From: Mariniflexile sp. TRM1-10
GTDB lineage: Bacteria; Bacteroidota; Bacteroidia; Flavobacteriales; Flavobacteriaceae
Direction: 5' to 3'
NCBI RefSeq assembly: GCF_003425985.1
Contig: NZ_CP022985.1
Span: forward strand, 223,501-287,500
DNA: 64,000 nucleotides
The position numbers and the translations under genes were made by a program. This document shows positions 36,732-45,765 of the stretch, one piece after another (position 1 is the stretch's first letter; each line of letters begins with the position of its first letter). The notes under the pieces are model-generated. The model was not told the DNA's origin. It searched no databases and was given only the letters and a program-made list of their open reading frames with translations.

Positions 36732-37820
36732 TTACTTTGGTAATGTTACTGTAAAAGTAGTGCCTTTAAGTGGATTATTTATTGCCACAATGGTTCCTTT
36801 GTGACTGGAAACAATACCATGAACTACGCTTAAACCTAAACCAGAACCTTCGCCAGTAGGTTTAGTAGTAAAGAATGGTTGAAATACTTTTTCTAGCGCT
36901 TCGGAAGAAAGCCCTGGACCTTCATCTGTCACTTTAAATACAATATCTTTGTCTGTTTGAAAAGTTGTGATCGTTACAAGTCCTTTTTTGGGCGAAAAGT
37001 AAATGGCATTCGTAATAAGGTTGAATATGATTTGTGTAAGCTGTATAGGGTCTGCATTTAACAACAAGGTTTCATCTTCTATTTTTACAATGTACTTTAC
37101 TTGTTGTTTTCTGAAGGTGGCATCCAGCAAATCAATAGCTCCTTTAATGCTTGGAACTATATTTAACCGAGTCATTTTTTGAGGCATTTCACAAGCAAAA
37201 AACATGAGCTTTTTCACAACTTCTCTTGAGAAAATGGCATTTTGAATAATTCTATCTAAATCTGCTAAACATTCAGTATTATTTTTAAGATTATCTTTTA
37301 ATAATTCAGCAAACCCTAAAATATTGGCTAAAGGCGTATTGAGTTCGTGGGCTATTCCTGCAGTAAGTTCTCCTAATATTTTAAGTCGGTCTGCATGCTC
37401 CATTTGGCGTTTTAAGGACATTTCATTTTTCCTGATTTGTACACGTTCAAATAAACTCCCCAATTTTAAAGCTATGATATTCAGTAATTGTTGTTCTTCA
37501 TTTAAAAAATCTTCTTTAGTGTATTTTAAATGATTTAAATGGGCTGAAATAGTACCTGCTAACTTATTGAAAACGACTATTTCTGATACTAATTCTATAT
37601 GTTCATCTAAATTCTGAGACGTTACAACGTTCATACCGTCTATTAAAATGACAATTTCAGTTTCTTCCGGGAAGCTGAATGCTTTTTGTACACTAAATGC
37701 AATAGCTTTTAAGGTTTCTTCTAAGGTTTCAATATCAGCGTTCACAATAATAGACGACACCTCGTAAAGACATGTTAGTTCTTTGATGCGTTCTTTTAAT
37801 GCTGTTTCTGTAGAAATCAT
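36732..37820 (-). CDS. Sensor histidine kinase, partner of the NtrC-type regulator
   Basis: The 362-residue soluble kinase has an N-terminal GAF-like sensor (about 1-125, no membrane segments) and a HisKA domain with the phospho-acceptor His in GELTAGIAHELNTPLANILGF (about 150-170). The HATPase domain has N-box NLITNAIYFS, G1 DEGPGLS, F-box FQPFFTTK and G2 GEGSGLGLSVVHG. It likely senses a cytosolic signal, possibly redox or a small molecule. The promoter must be in the 37821-38352 gap. Confidence 0.92.
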   Translation of the reverse strand: MISTETALKERIKELTCLYEVSSIIVNADIETLEETLKAIAFSVQKAFSFPEETEIVILIDGMNVVTSQNLDEHIELVSEIVVFNKLAGTISAHLNHLKYTKEDFLNEEQQLLNIIALKLGSLFERVQIRKNEMSLKRQMEHADRLKILGELTAGIAHELNTPLANILGFAELLKDNLKNNTECLADLDRIIQNAIFSREVVKKLMFFACEMPQKMTRLNIVPSIKGAIDLLDATFRKQQVKYIVKIEDETLLLNADPIQLTQIIFNLITNAIYFSPKKGLVTITTFQTDKDIVFKVTDEGPGLSSEALEKVFQPFFTTKPTGEGSGLGLSVVHGIVSSHKGTIVAINNPLKGTTFTVTLPK

Positions 37821-38352
37821 AATTTAGTATTTTAATCAATAAACTCTTTATTCAAATTTTAAAAAATTCAGTTAAATAACTTATTAAATATATTGACAAA
37901 ACTGTAATTCATTGGTTTTTAATATATGTTTTATACTTTGAATAATAAACTTGAATTATAAAAAACCTTCATATATAAATAACTTAAAGATTTGCTTTAT
38001 CTGATTTAAATTTATGAATATATTAACTTCCTTCCATGGATATTTTTTTAGGTTTGTTATCTAATCTCTTAGGTTTGCTATTACGTTTGAAGATATAAAA
38101 AAAATTGAAAGTTTTCTAAAATGTAGTGCCTATTTTGGCTATTATCTCACTGGTCAAACAGTCTTTCAAATACGTAAATTGAAAATCATCTTCCTGACTT
38201 TATAAGCACGGTGAAGTTGCTTAATATACTTCGAATACTTAATTCCATTTAACTATTGCGATTGCTAAACAATTGATGACTCCTTGCGGGTTAGAATTTT
38301 CGTTTACAGAATTTATTGTGAATTATTTTTAGACATTTTAAACATTCAAATC
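37821..38352. other. Intergenic, no gene seen
   Basis: AT-rich upstream region of the kinase gene. No clear promoter box or repeat was identified. Confidence 0.4.
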
Positions 38353-38460
38353 ATGGGAAGAGAGAAAAACTTAAAGTATCCTAAAGTCGATTTAAAAGCT
38401 AAGAAACAGGAGAAAATAAAAATGAAGCTGGAAGCTAAGCAAAATCGAAAGCACAAATAA
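38353..38460 (+). CDS. 35-residue Lys-rich small ORF
   Basis: Reads MGREKNLKYPKVDLKAKKQE, then KIKMKLEAKQNRKHK, and stops at 38460. It is strongly basic (about 40 percent Lys/Arg) and predicted helical. The ATG is in an otherwise empty region, with an AT-rich leader and no neighbour on this strand. It may be a real small nucleic-acid-binding protein or chance; coding bias is plausible for this genome. Confidence 0.4.
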   Translation: MGREKNLKYPKVDLKAKKQEKIKMKLEAKQNRKHK

Positions 38461-38479
38461 TCAAACCTATAGTTTGCTG

Positions 38480-39230
38480 GTTTTTATCGTCCCATAACGC
38501 CGCTCTTCTTATTTTTTTCGGATATTTTTATTTGGTCTCATTGCCTGTAAATTCAATGATTTCTTCTTTTATAAGATGTTGGCACTTGTTTTTAGGCAAC
38601 CCCAGCTCTTTTATGGTTTTAAACTTAAGGTTATTTTATACCTAACCACAAAACAACCACCGTTGCTGTCCCAGACATTCAGTAGCGAAAAATGATTATA
38701 AAGCCTATCGACATCAATAATATTTCCTTTTAGTAAAGGGATGTCATAAGCTCCCTTTGTTGACTGCTGTTTTACCATCAGTGATGTTTACAGAGGCCGG
38801 CAAATGACTGTCATATTCAAATACAGTGTGCATTTTTATTGCTCCTTTATTGATTTGAACCTATTCCAATCAAATAAACTCCAGCCCAATCCTATTGTGG
38901 AGGCTTCTAACAAAAATATTTTTGACATTATCTTGAATTAAGCACGTGTCATTTGGGCAGGCCGTCCTAAATTATCTAACATCACATAATAATCTCTAAA
39001 TAGCTCTAAATCGCTGTGTTTGTTCTGATATCTCAAAGTAGATATTGCCGACAATCTAAGTATTCCCAAATGATTTAAATAGGCTGTTGCCGATTATAGA
39101 CACCATTGCTTACATCCCGTAACGAATGGTTATTGGCTAATTGGCAAAAAAGCATCGAAACTAAATGGGACCAACTGTTATAGCCCTGCCCTTTTTGTGT
39201 TAACCCGTTTGGTTTTTTACAAGTTTCTTA
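38480..39230 (-). pseudogene. IS4-family (DUF4372-type) transposase, heavily decayed
   Basis: Reading the minus strand and switching frames recovers SWSHLVSMLFCQLANNHSLRDVSNG, LRLSAISTLRYQNKHSDLELFRDYYVMLD, KGAIKMHTVFEYDSHLPA with NITDGK, and DVDRLYNHFSLLNVWDSNGGCFVVR (given here in pieces). This is the order of the DUF4372 domain and DDE core. It has many stops and shifts. It is a different IS4 subgroup from the intact element at 12786. Confidence 0.75.
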
Positions 39231-39671
39231 AACCTAGAACTGTCCAATTTTGAAAATATTTGTGAAAATAGAGTTACTTTTACCATAAGAGGATGGGGTT
39301 GTGTTATCCAATGAAACTAAATATACCTCCATGTCACTTTGTCCAAAACTTAACATGTTAGACTTAGATACTAGTCCATTAATATATCAAGAAAAATACA
39401 ACTTAAAATTAAAAAATGTAGAACATACTTTGGGGAATACTATTATTTTTGCCAAGCAAACCAAATAATTACTTTGAGAATGAGGTTCCAACCACTATTT
39501 TTATTTTGGATGGGGCTATTTTTTTTGATGGTGAGAAAATAATTGAAATTGAATAATCTTACTATAGAGGTAATAAATATAAATTTGCAATTACAACCAA
39601 ACTTGAATTAATAAAGAAAGGTAAATAGTACTTTACTAATGTTTAAACAATGGATGTAAGAAAAAAAAAGA
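39231..39671. other. Intergenic, no gene seen
   Basis: Upstream region of the antiporter gene. Some short frames, nothing recognisable. Confidence 0.4.
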
Positions 39672-41135
39672 ATGAACTTAACAATTGAAAATATATTATT
39701 AGTTGGCTCTCTATTACTTTTTGTAAGTATTATTGTAGGTAAGACATCTTATAAATTTGGTGTTCCAACATTATTGCTCTTTTTAACGATTGGCATGTTG
39801 GCAGGTTCTGACGGCATTGGCGGTATCAATTTCGACAATCCGCAAATTGCCCAATTCATTGGTATTGTTTCGCTTAACTTCATTTTGTTTTCAGGGGGTC
39901 TTGACACCAATTGGACTTCTGTAAAACCTATTCTAAGGGAAGGACTTGTTTTATCCACTTTAGGCGTTTTACTAACGGCCCTTTCACTTGGGACATTTGT
40001 TTGGTTCGTTACTGATTTTACAATTTATGAAAGTATGCTGTTGGGCTCTATTGTTTCATCAACAGACGCAGCTGCTGTATTTTCAATCTTACGTTCAAAA
40101 AATCTTGCCTTAAAGACAAACCTACGGCCGACATTGGAATTAGAAAGCGGTAGTAACGACCCAATGGCGTATGTATTGACTATTGCATTTTTGACTTTGG
40201 TAATCAATCAGGATCAAAGCATTGCATCCATCATTCCCCTGTTTTTCCAACAAATGATTTTGGGTGGAATTGTAGGTTTTGCCTTTGGAAAACTTAGTAA
40301 ATTTATAATCAATAAAATCAAGCTTGACTTTGAAGGGCTTTATCCTGTATTGGTCATAGCTCTGATGTTTATTACATTCTCGGCAACCGATTTTGTGGGC
40401 GGTAACGGATTTCTCGCTATTTACATTTGTGCGGTTTACTTAGGCAATCAAGACCTGATACACAAGAAAACCATCTTAAAAATGTATGACGGTTTGGCTT
40501 GGCTAATGCAGATTGTGCTTTTCCTTACGTTAGGTTTACTTGTTTTCCCTTCTCAAATAATTCCATATTTCGGCATAGGGATGATCATCTCATTATTTCT
40601 GATAATCGTTGCTCGACCTGTGAGCGTTTTTCTCAGTTTGATGTTTTTTAAAATGAGACTTAAAAGAAGATTTTATATTTCTTGGGTTGGTTTGCGTGGT
40701 GCTGTTCCAATTGTGTTTGCAACTTATCCTTTGTTGGCCGGAATCGACAAGGCCAATATGATTTTCAATATCGTGTTTTTCATATCTGTTACGTCGGTTT
40801 TAATTCAAGGAACAACTTTATCCATTGTTGCTAAATGGCTCAATGTTGCCTTGCCCGAAAAAGCAAAAAAGGTTACTGAAATAGACAAGCTCATTTTAGA
40901 ACTTCCTAAATCATCCTTACAAGAATTTGAAGTTTTGCCCCATTTTCACGCAGTAAACAAAAGAATTGTTGATTTGAATTTCCCAAAATCAGCGTTTATT
41001 GTGATGATAAAAAGAAACGGGGAATATATTCGTCCGGGTGGTTCAACAGAGTTGGAAGCAAAAGATATTTTAATGGTCCTTGCAGACAGTCAGGACGATT
41101 TTGCAAAAGTGGTCGATTCTATACAGGCCAAATAA
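39672..41135 (+). CDS. Potassium/proton antiporter, CPA1 family (NhaP2/CvrA-like)
   Basis: The 487-residue inner-membrane protein has about 12 membrane segments (residues 5-385), with the CPA1 ion-site region SSTDAAAVFSILR (about 128-140) and LELESGSNDP (about 153). A cytosolic TrkA_C regulatory domain follows (about 400-485, with RPGGSTELEAKDILMVLAD). Such proteins exchange K+ (or Na+) for H+ and protect against osmotic or alkaline stress. A ClC-type gene begins 15 bp downstream, so they form an operon. Confidence 0.92.
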   Translation: MNLTIENILLVGSLLLFVSIIVGKTSYKFGVPTLLLFLTIGMLAGSDGIGGINFDNPQIAQFIGIVSLNFILFSGGLDTNWTSVKPILREGLVLSTLGVLLTALSLGTFVWFVTDFTIYESMLLGSIVSSTDAAAVFSILRSKNLALKTNLRPTLELESGSNDPMAYVLTIAFLTLVINQDQSIASIIPLFFQQMILGGIVGFAFGKLSKFIINKIKLDFEGLYPVLVIALMFITFSATDFVGGNGFLAIYICAVYLGNQDLIHKKTILKMYDGLAWLMQIVLFLTLGLLVFPSQIIPYFGIGMIISLFLIIVARPVSVFLSLMFFKMRLKRRFYISWVGLRGAVPIVFATYPLLAGIDKANMIFNIVFFISVTSVLIQGTTLSIVAKWLNVALPEKAKKVTEIDKLILELPKSSLQEFEVLPHFHAVNKRIVDLNFPKSAFIVMIKRNGEYIRPGGSTELEAKDILMVLADSQDDFAKVVDSIQAK

Positions 41136-41150
41136 AACAGAAAGGAAAAA

Positions 41151-42419
41151 GTGAAATTAAAACGAAGAAGAAAATTAGTAACGTACTTAAATATTTTAGA
41201 CCAACCTGTCCGATTCAACCCTTTTGTTTTCAGTCGGACTTTTTTATTGTGGGCTTTTCTCGGACTAGTAGGTGGAATAATAGCGGGACTTTATTGGATT
41301 GGACTTGAATTTCTAACGCACCAATTGGCTTTTTTTAGTGGTTGGCAAGTAATTCCCGTAATGGCAACCTGCGGCCTTTTAGCAGGTTTGATCATTCACT
41401 TTATTGGAGACCCGGGAGAAATACATTTGATCGTAAACAATATCCGTTTTAATAAGGGAAAGCTAGACCCCAAAAACAATCCTTCCATGGTACTATCCTC
41501 GTTGTTGTGCGTAGCATCAGGTGGAAGTCTCGGACCAGAAGCGCCATTAGTCCAAGTAACAGGCTCGACAGGTACTTGGATAGGAAAGTTGTTCCGACTT
41601 AAAGGGGAGGAATTAAGGTCATTGAGTATTGCAGGAATGGCATCAGGCTTTACAGCCTTATTTGGAGCGCCACTGGGCGGTAGCTTGTTTTCATTGGAGA
41701 TACTTCATCATAAACACGCCGTGGAGTATTACAAAGCCATTATTCCTGCATTTGTGGCAAGTTGTTTTAGCTATTTGGTATTTGCCTTGATCATTCATTT
41801 AGGTCTTGGACCAATATGGGATTTATCTGCGTATGAATATTCAGGAATTTTTGATTTTGGTTATGCCGTGCTGTTCGCAATAATTGGAGCTGCTTTTGGA
41901 TGGGCTTTTATTTTTTGCACCAAATTTTTCAAATCAATTTTCGAGAAAAGACCTATACCCATTTATATCAAAACACTCATTGGGGGAGTTCTACTAGGTG
42001 TCATAGCATTTTACTTTCCATTAACCCGATACTTCGGACATCACGAGATTAACGAACTGTTATCAGGGAATTTTTCCTTGACTTTGTTGTTTGCTATTTT
42101 GATTTTTAAAATCATAGCCATTTCAATAACCGTGACATCCGGTTGGAGAGGCGGGTTCATTATCCCCTTGTTTTTCGTAGGAGCAACATTAGGACTGATA
42201 ATTTATCAATTGTTCCCAACAATAAATCTGACGTTAGCAATTGTTAGCTGTATGGCAGCAATTAATGCTTGTGTTACTCGAACGCCAATGAGCACGACCA
42301 TTTTATTGGCAACTTTAACAGGTTTCGGACATTTCATCCCCATCCTTTTTGCGAGTTTAACAGGCTATTTTTTGGCTCCAAGAATACCTTTTATAGGTTC
42401 GCAAATGGAGAAAGAATAA
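41151..42419 (+). CDS. ClC-family chloride channel or transporter
   Basis: The 422-residue membrane protein starts at GTG 41151, preceded by GAAAGGAAAAA. ClC signature regions are GGSLGPEAPLVQVTGS (about 121, with the gating-type Glu), SIAGMASGFTALFGAPLGG and GWRGGFIIPLFFVGA (about 330). No CBS domains are seen. The gating Glu suggests H+/Cl- exchange, but a channel is possible. Pairing with a K+/H+ antiporter suggests joint control of ion balance. Confidence 0.92.
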   Translation: MKLKRRRKLVTYLNILDQPVRFNPFVFSRTFLLWAFLGLVGGIIAGLYWIGLEFLTHQLAFFSGWQVIPVMATCGLLAGLIIHFIGDPGEIHLIVNNIRFNKGKLDPKNNPSMVLSSLLCVASGGSLGPEAPLVQVTGSTGTWIGKLFRLKGEELRSLSIAGMASGFTALFGAPLGGSLFSLEILHHKHAVEYYKAIIPAFVASCFSYLVFALIIHLGLGPIWDLSAYEYSGIFDFGYAVLFAIIGAAFGWAFIFCTKFFKSIFEKRPIPIYIKTLIGGVLLGVIAFYFPLTRYFGHHEINELLSGNFSLTLLFAILIFKIIAISITVTSGWRGGFIIPLFFVGATLGLIIYQLFPTINLTLAIVSCMAAINACVTRTPMSTTILLATLTGFGHFIPILFASLTGYFLAPRIPFIGSQMEKE

Positions 42420-42490
42420 AGAAATAGGTATACAAAAATGCACATAAAAAACAGGCAAAACAGAAGTAAAATCAAAGCTTTTGACTCAGA

Positions 42491-42744
42491 TTAGTTCATT
42501 GGTTCGCCATGGAGTTCCTTAAGATAATCCAGTTGCTTTTCTCCAATAACCTTGGCTTCTTCAAAAAAAAAATGTGTTCATCTGCTATAGCTTTATCCAC
42601 ATTCTTTTCTGAGAATTCATTATATGCTTTGAAAGGCATAATATTGTAGGCATTGTACAGTATATAGATACGATGTAAACCATATGCTTTTTGTGGATAA
42701 AGCTTTTCAGGTAAAAAAAGGGAAGGCCACACATAAACAAACAT
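42491..42744 (-). pseudogene. Small unknown protein, frameshifted in a homopolymer
   Basis: Starts MFVYVWPSLFLPEKLYPQ and reads sensibly to KAIADEHIFF. There a run of ten T (minus strand, about 42572) leaves the original frame. Adding one base restores EEAKVIGEKQLDYLKELHGE and ends PMN at TAA 42491. Either a mutation, a sequencing error or slippage explains it. Family not recognised. Confidence 0.45.
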
Positions 42745-42940
42745 GTGAACTAGATGGACTAAATAATTTCACAAATTGCTTTGTATTAATTGTATAAACT
42801 TCCCTTGATTGAATTAACAAATACAATCATTAATTTTCGATTACTGTTTATACTTTCGTTTTACTAAAAACCATTAATGATATAAACCCTCGATTTCCCA
42901 ATTAAACAAAGGCCAAGGTACAAAGTTTGGGAAAAACAAA

Positions 42941-43615
42941 TTAGACAGAATTAGAACCAAGTAGAACTGACATCAAATTATAATCATTTTCTATTTGACC
43001 TAAAAAAACCGACGTGAGAGTTAAACTTCCAAAATCCTCTACACCTCTACAAGAAATACAACTATGATTTGCTTTTAAGACAACACCCACATCCTTTGTA
43101 TCAAGAGTGGTTGACAGTTCTTGAACGATCTGCATTGTTAATCGTTCTTGGACTTGTGGTCTTCTCGCATAAAAATCAACAAGTCTATGAATTTTAGACA
43201 ACCCTATAACATAATCTTTTGGTATGTAGGCTATATTAACTTTTCCTTGAATTGGAACAAAATGATGTTCACAAAATGAAGTAAAAGGAATATTTAACTC
43301 TACTAATGGAGTATGGTACCCATATTCATTTTTAAATACGGCAACTTTAGGTTTATTGATTGGATTTAATCCTTTAAATATTTCGTTAACATACATTTTT
43401 GCTACTCGATTTGGAGTGTCTTTTATACTATCATTCGTAAGGTCAAAGCCCAATATTTCAATAATATCCTTAAACTTCTCCGCTATTAATTCAGTTTTTA
43501 AAGTATCATCAACATCAAAAGCATCATCACGTAACGGATTTTTAATCGACACGTGTTGATTGGAATTTTTCAAACTTTCTTCTACCAAACGTGTGTTTCC
43601 GTTCAATTTTGTCAT
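42941..43615 (-). CDS. folE: GTP cyclohydrolase I
   Basis: The 224-residue enzyme has the type I GTP cyclohydrolase motifs: the zinc ligand and active-site region FTSFCEHHFVPIQGK (about 112-126), GLSKIHRLVDFYARRPQVQERLT (given here as the conserved helix) and SCISCRGVED (about 186) with the other zinc Cys. It makes 7,8-dihydroneopterin triphosphate for folate or pterin synthesis. The N-terminal 35 residues are a variable extension. It is cotranscribed after a DoxX-like gene (19 bp gap). It could be a second, accessory copy. Confidence 0.93.
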   Translation of the reverse strand: MTKLNGNTRLVEESLKNSNQHVSIKNPLRDDAFDVDDTLKTELIAEKFKDIIEILGFDLTNDSIKDTPNRVAKMYVNEIFKGLNPINKPKVAVFKNEYGYHTPLVELNIPFTSFCEHHFVPIQGKVNIAYIPKDYVIGLSKIHRLVDFYARRPQVQERLTMQIVQELSTTLDTKDVGVVLKANHSCISCRGVEDFGSLTLTSVFLGQIENDYNLMSVLLGSNSV

Positions 43616-43634
43616 ATTAATTATTGGTTTTATT

Positions 43635-44000
43635 CTAATTATCTTCAGATAATTTTGCTAAAGAAAATGCACCAATAGCCATTACTAAATCTCTTATAGC
43701 AACGTCTACAAAAGTCCAACTAAAAATTAAAGTTAAGGCAATTGATACCAACCAAGCACAAACTATATAAGCACCAATTTTTGTTTTAGTTAAAACAAGC
43801 ATACCTGCAATTATCTCGATAACACCTACTATCATCATAAATGTAATAGGCTCAAAAGGAAGTATTCCAGCAAAACCTTCAGAAATATATTGAGACCAAT
43901 TGGTTAAAATGTTAGTGAATTTGTCTAATCCTGCAACGATTGGCACTAAACCAAAAGTGTACTTTAAAATGTTTTTTACTAATTGTAAATTCGAATTCAT
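43635..44000 (-). CDS. DoxX-like four-helix membrane protein
   Basis: From ATG 44000 (MNSNLQLVKNILKY) the product is 121 residues with four hydrophobic helices (about 10-25, 47-67, 71-90, 97-114) and a GVIEIIAGMLVL motif like DoxX/DUF417 proteins. An upstream in-frame start at 44030 is less likely. Molecular role unknown; relatives are linked to redox or thiosulfate metabolism. It lies between folE and a divergent ECF sigma gene. Confidence 0.75.
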   Translation of the reverse strand: MNSNLQLVKNILKYTFGLVPIVAGLDKFTNILTNWSQYISEGFAGILPFEPITFMMIVGVIEIIAGMLVLTKTKIGAYIVCAWLVSIALTLIFSWTFVDVAIRDLVMAIGAFSLAKLSEDN

Positions 44001-44047
44001 AATTTTAGTTTTTTTAAATTTATTACACACTTTTGATAACAGATTTT

Positions 44048-44079
44048 AAAAAAGGATACAAAATTTTGTAACTTTTTTT
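44048..44079. promoter_or_regulatory. Palindrome between divergent sigma-factor and DoxX genes
   Basis: AAAAAAGGATACAAAA and TTTTGTAACTTTTTTT are inverted repeats matching at 14 of 16 positions around a central axis at 44063/44064. Position between two divergent starts suggests an operator shared by both. Confidence 0.4.
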
Positions 44080-44113
44080 AAAGTTTCCCATCAAAAGTAA
44101 AAGGCTCAATAAA

Positions 44114-44785
44114 ATGGAAGCTATAAACATCAATGATTTTAACAATCATAAAATAAAAGAGAGTGAAGTTATAAAACGCATTTTAGGTGGAGAAAAAGAA
44201 CTTTATGAAATTTTGGTAAGACGGAACAATCAAAAGTTATATCGTGTAATTAGGGGTTACCTCAAAGATGAAGCTGAAATTGAAGATATAATGCAAGATA
44301 GTTATGTAAAAGCATTCACTAAATTGTATCAATTTAGACTTGATTCTGCGTTTTCTACTTGGCTTATTCGCATAGGAATAAACGAATCTTTAGCTCGTTT
44401 AAAGGAAAAAGGAAAACTTTATCGTCTAAATGAACAATCAGATAATTTAAGTTATACAACTTTAGAAATTCCAGATAACAGGCAATTAAATCCACAAGAC
44501 AAAATGATAAGGAATGAAGCAAAGCAAATATTAGAAAATGCTATTGACAGTTTAGATATAAAATATAAAACTGTTTATATTATGAAAGAAGTGGAAGAAA
44601 TGAGTCTAAAAGAAATTTCAATTGTATTAAACTTAACTGTTGCTAATGTAAAAGTACGTTTACACCGGTCAAAAGAAATGCTAAAAGAAAAACTATATGA
44701 AGTGGCGAATAATAAAAATATATTTGAATTTGGTTTTAGCAGATGTGACAGAATAACAGAAAACGTAATGAAACTAACAAAATAA
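44114..44785 (+). CDS. ECF sigma-70 family RNA polymerase sigma factor
   Basis: The 223-residue protein has region 2 (about 25-95: DEAEIEDIMQDSYVKAFTKLYQF) and region 4 (about 135-190: MSLKEISIVLNLTVANVKVRLHRSKEML). The 30-residue C-terminal tail has two Cys-like and charged residues (FGFSRCDRITENVMKL). The neighbour on the other strand is the DoxX-folE pair, which is a plausible target. No anti-sigma gene follows. Confidence 0.9.
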   Translation: MEAININDFNNHKIKESEVIKRILGGEKELYEILVRRNNQKLYRVIRGYLKDEAEIEDIMQDSYVKAFTKLYQFRLDSAFSTWLIRIGINESLARLKEKGKLYRLNEQSDNLSYTTLEIPDNRQLNPQDKMIRNEAKQILENAIDSLDIKYKTVYIMKEVEEMSLKEISIVLNLTVANVKVRLHRSKEMLKEKLYEVANNKNIFEFGFSRCDRITENVMKLTK

Positions 44786-45397
44786 TGTACCTAACAAAGT
44801 ATAATGGAAAAATTTAGTCGAAATTAATATCTCAACAACAAAATAAAAATAAAGGATAACCTCAATGTACTTTAAAATTCTATATCAAGATAAATTACAC
44901 ATTACCGTATAAGTATTCAATATGGGGAACAAATCACTATTATGAAGATGGAGCTGGCGGAGAATTCATCCCCCCTGAGGATTCTAAAATTTACTTACTA
45001 AAAGCACTCGAAATAACTCAAAAAAGTTTCACCCAATCAGGGTGATCCATACTTAACAATCAAAAAAAAATTAAGTGATAATTAAAAAATATTTACCTAT
45101 GAATTACCCTTGGCGGCTTAAAAAATGGAACCGTAATATTATCTAATTAATTTAAAAAATATGGTAGCCTTATTCTTGGTACGGTAATGATTGTAAAATA
45201 GGTTATGTATAAATTAAAATAGTAAACACAAATTTCATCATTTAAATTAATTATGGAACTCCTATTAAACGGACTAGCCTTTAAAGATGGAGATTGGAAA
45301 TACCTTTACATGACCGGGGCCGAAGTAGAGTTTGTTCACTTCCCAAATTTTCTCGGGAACATGTGAGCAAGTAGAATGGAAATCGGAACCTTTTTAG
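44786..45397. other. Relic DNA, no intact gene
   Basis: One stretch near 44915-45044 reads as a protein fragment (YSIWGTNHYYEDGAGGEF, then IPPEDSKIYLLKALEITQKS) that ends in a stop and has no start. It may be a gene remnant of unknown family. Confidence 0.4.
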
Positions 45398-45681
45398 TTG
45401 TGTCAAAGACCCCATACCGAAGTTCTTTTCCCGAAATGGAGCTTGTTGGAATGCAGGGGAATGGGCTGAGGGCACTATCTAAACTACCAATTTCTGGACA
45501 GCACATTGCGTGAGGGGTAGAAGCGGCATCCTTTTGTGGTTCCTTAGAGCCACAAAAGATATAGTGGATAACCCGGCCCGCTTGCATTTTTGCGGAGGCT
45601 ATCATGCGTGGGCAGAATGCGGGCGGTGATACGCCCAAATAAAACTAAAAGTTATAAATCGGAAGTATTCGGGAATATTGT
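45398..45681 (+). repeat. Large dispersed repeat, copy B
   Basis: Matches 30380-30690 in the same direction. The core hairpin is TTTTGTGGTTC-CTTA-GAGCCACAAAA, whose stem differs from copy A but stays paired (one G:T wobble). Flanking boxes GAAGCGGCATCC and GATATAGTGGATAACCCGGCCCG are kept. The reading frames at 45281-45638 are repeat shadows. Confidence 0.85.
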
Positions 45682-45721
45682 ATGAATTGAGCTTAAAAAT
45701 AAATTCAACGTTATGAAGCAA

Positions 45722-45752
45722 AAAATGCTTTTGGGATAATCAAAAGCATTTT
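45722..45752 (-). terminator. Integrase terminator
   Basis: AAAATGCTTTTG-GGATAAT-CAAAAGCATTTT, a 12-bp perfect stem 14 bp past the integrase stop. Confidence 0.7.
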
Positions 45753-45765
45753 ATACATTTCTAAT

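Noticed and set aside
38570..38600. Sigma-54-like TTGGCAC in the dead transposase
   Set aside because: No TTGC at the right distance and no gene downstream; likewise several other TTGGCA sites lacked a -12 element.
45281..45638. Two overlapping minus-strand frames
   Set aside because: They are the complement of the dispersed repeat, matching the frame at 30540-30731 for the same reason.
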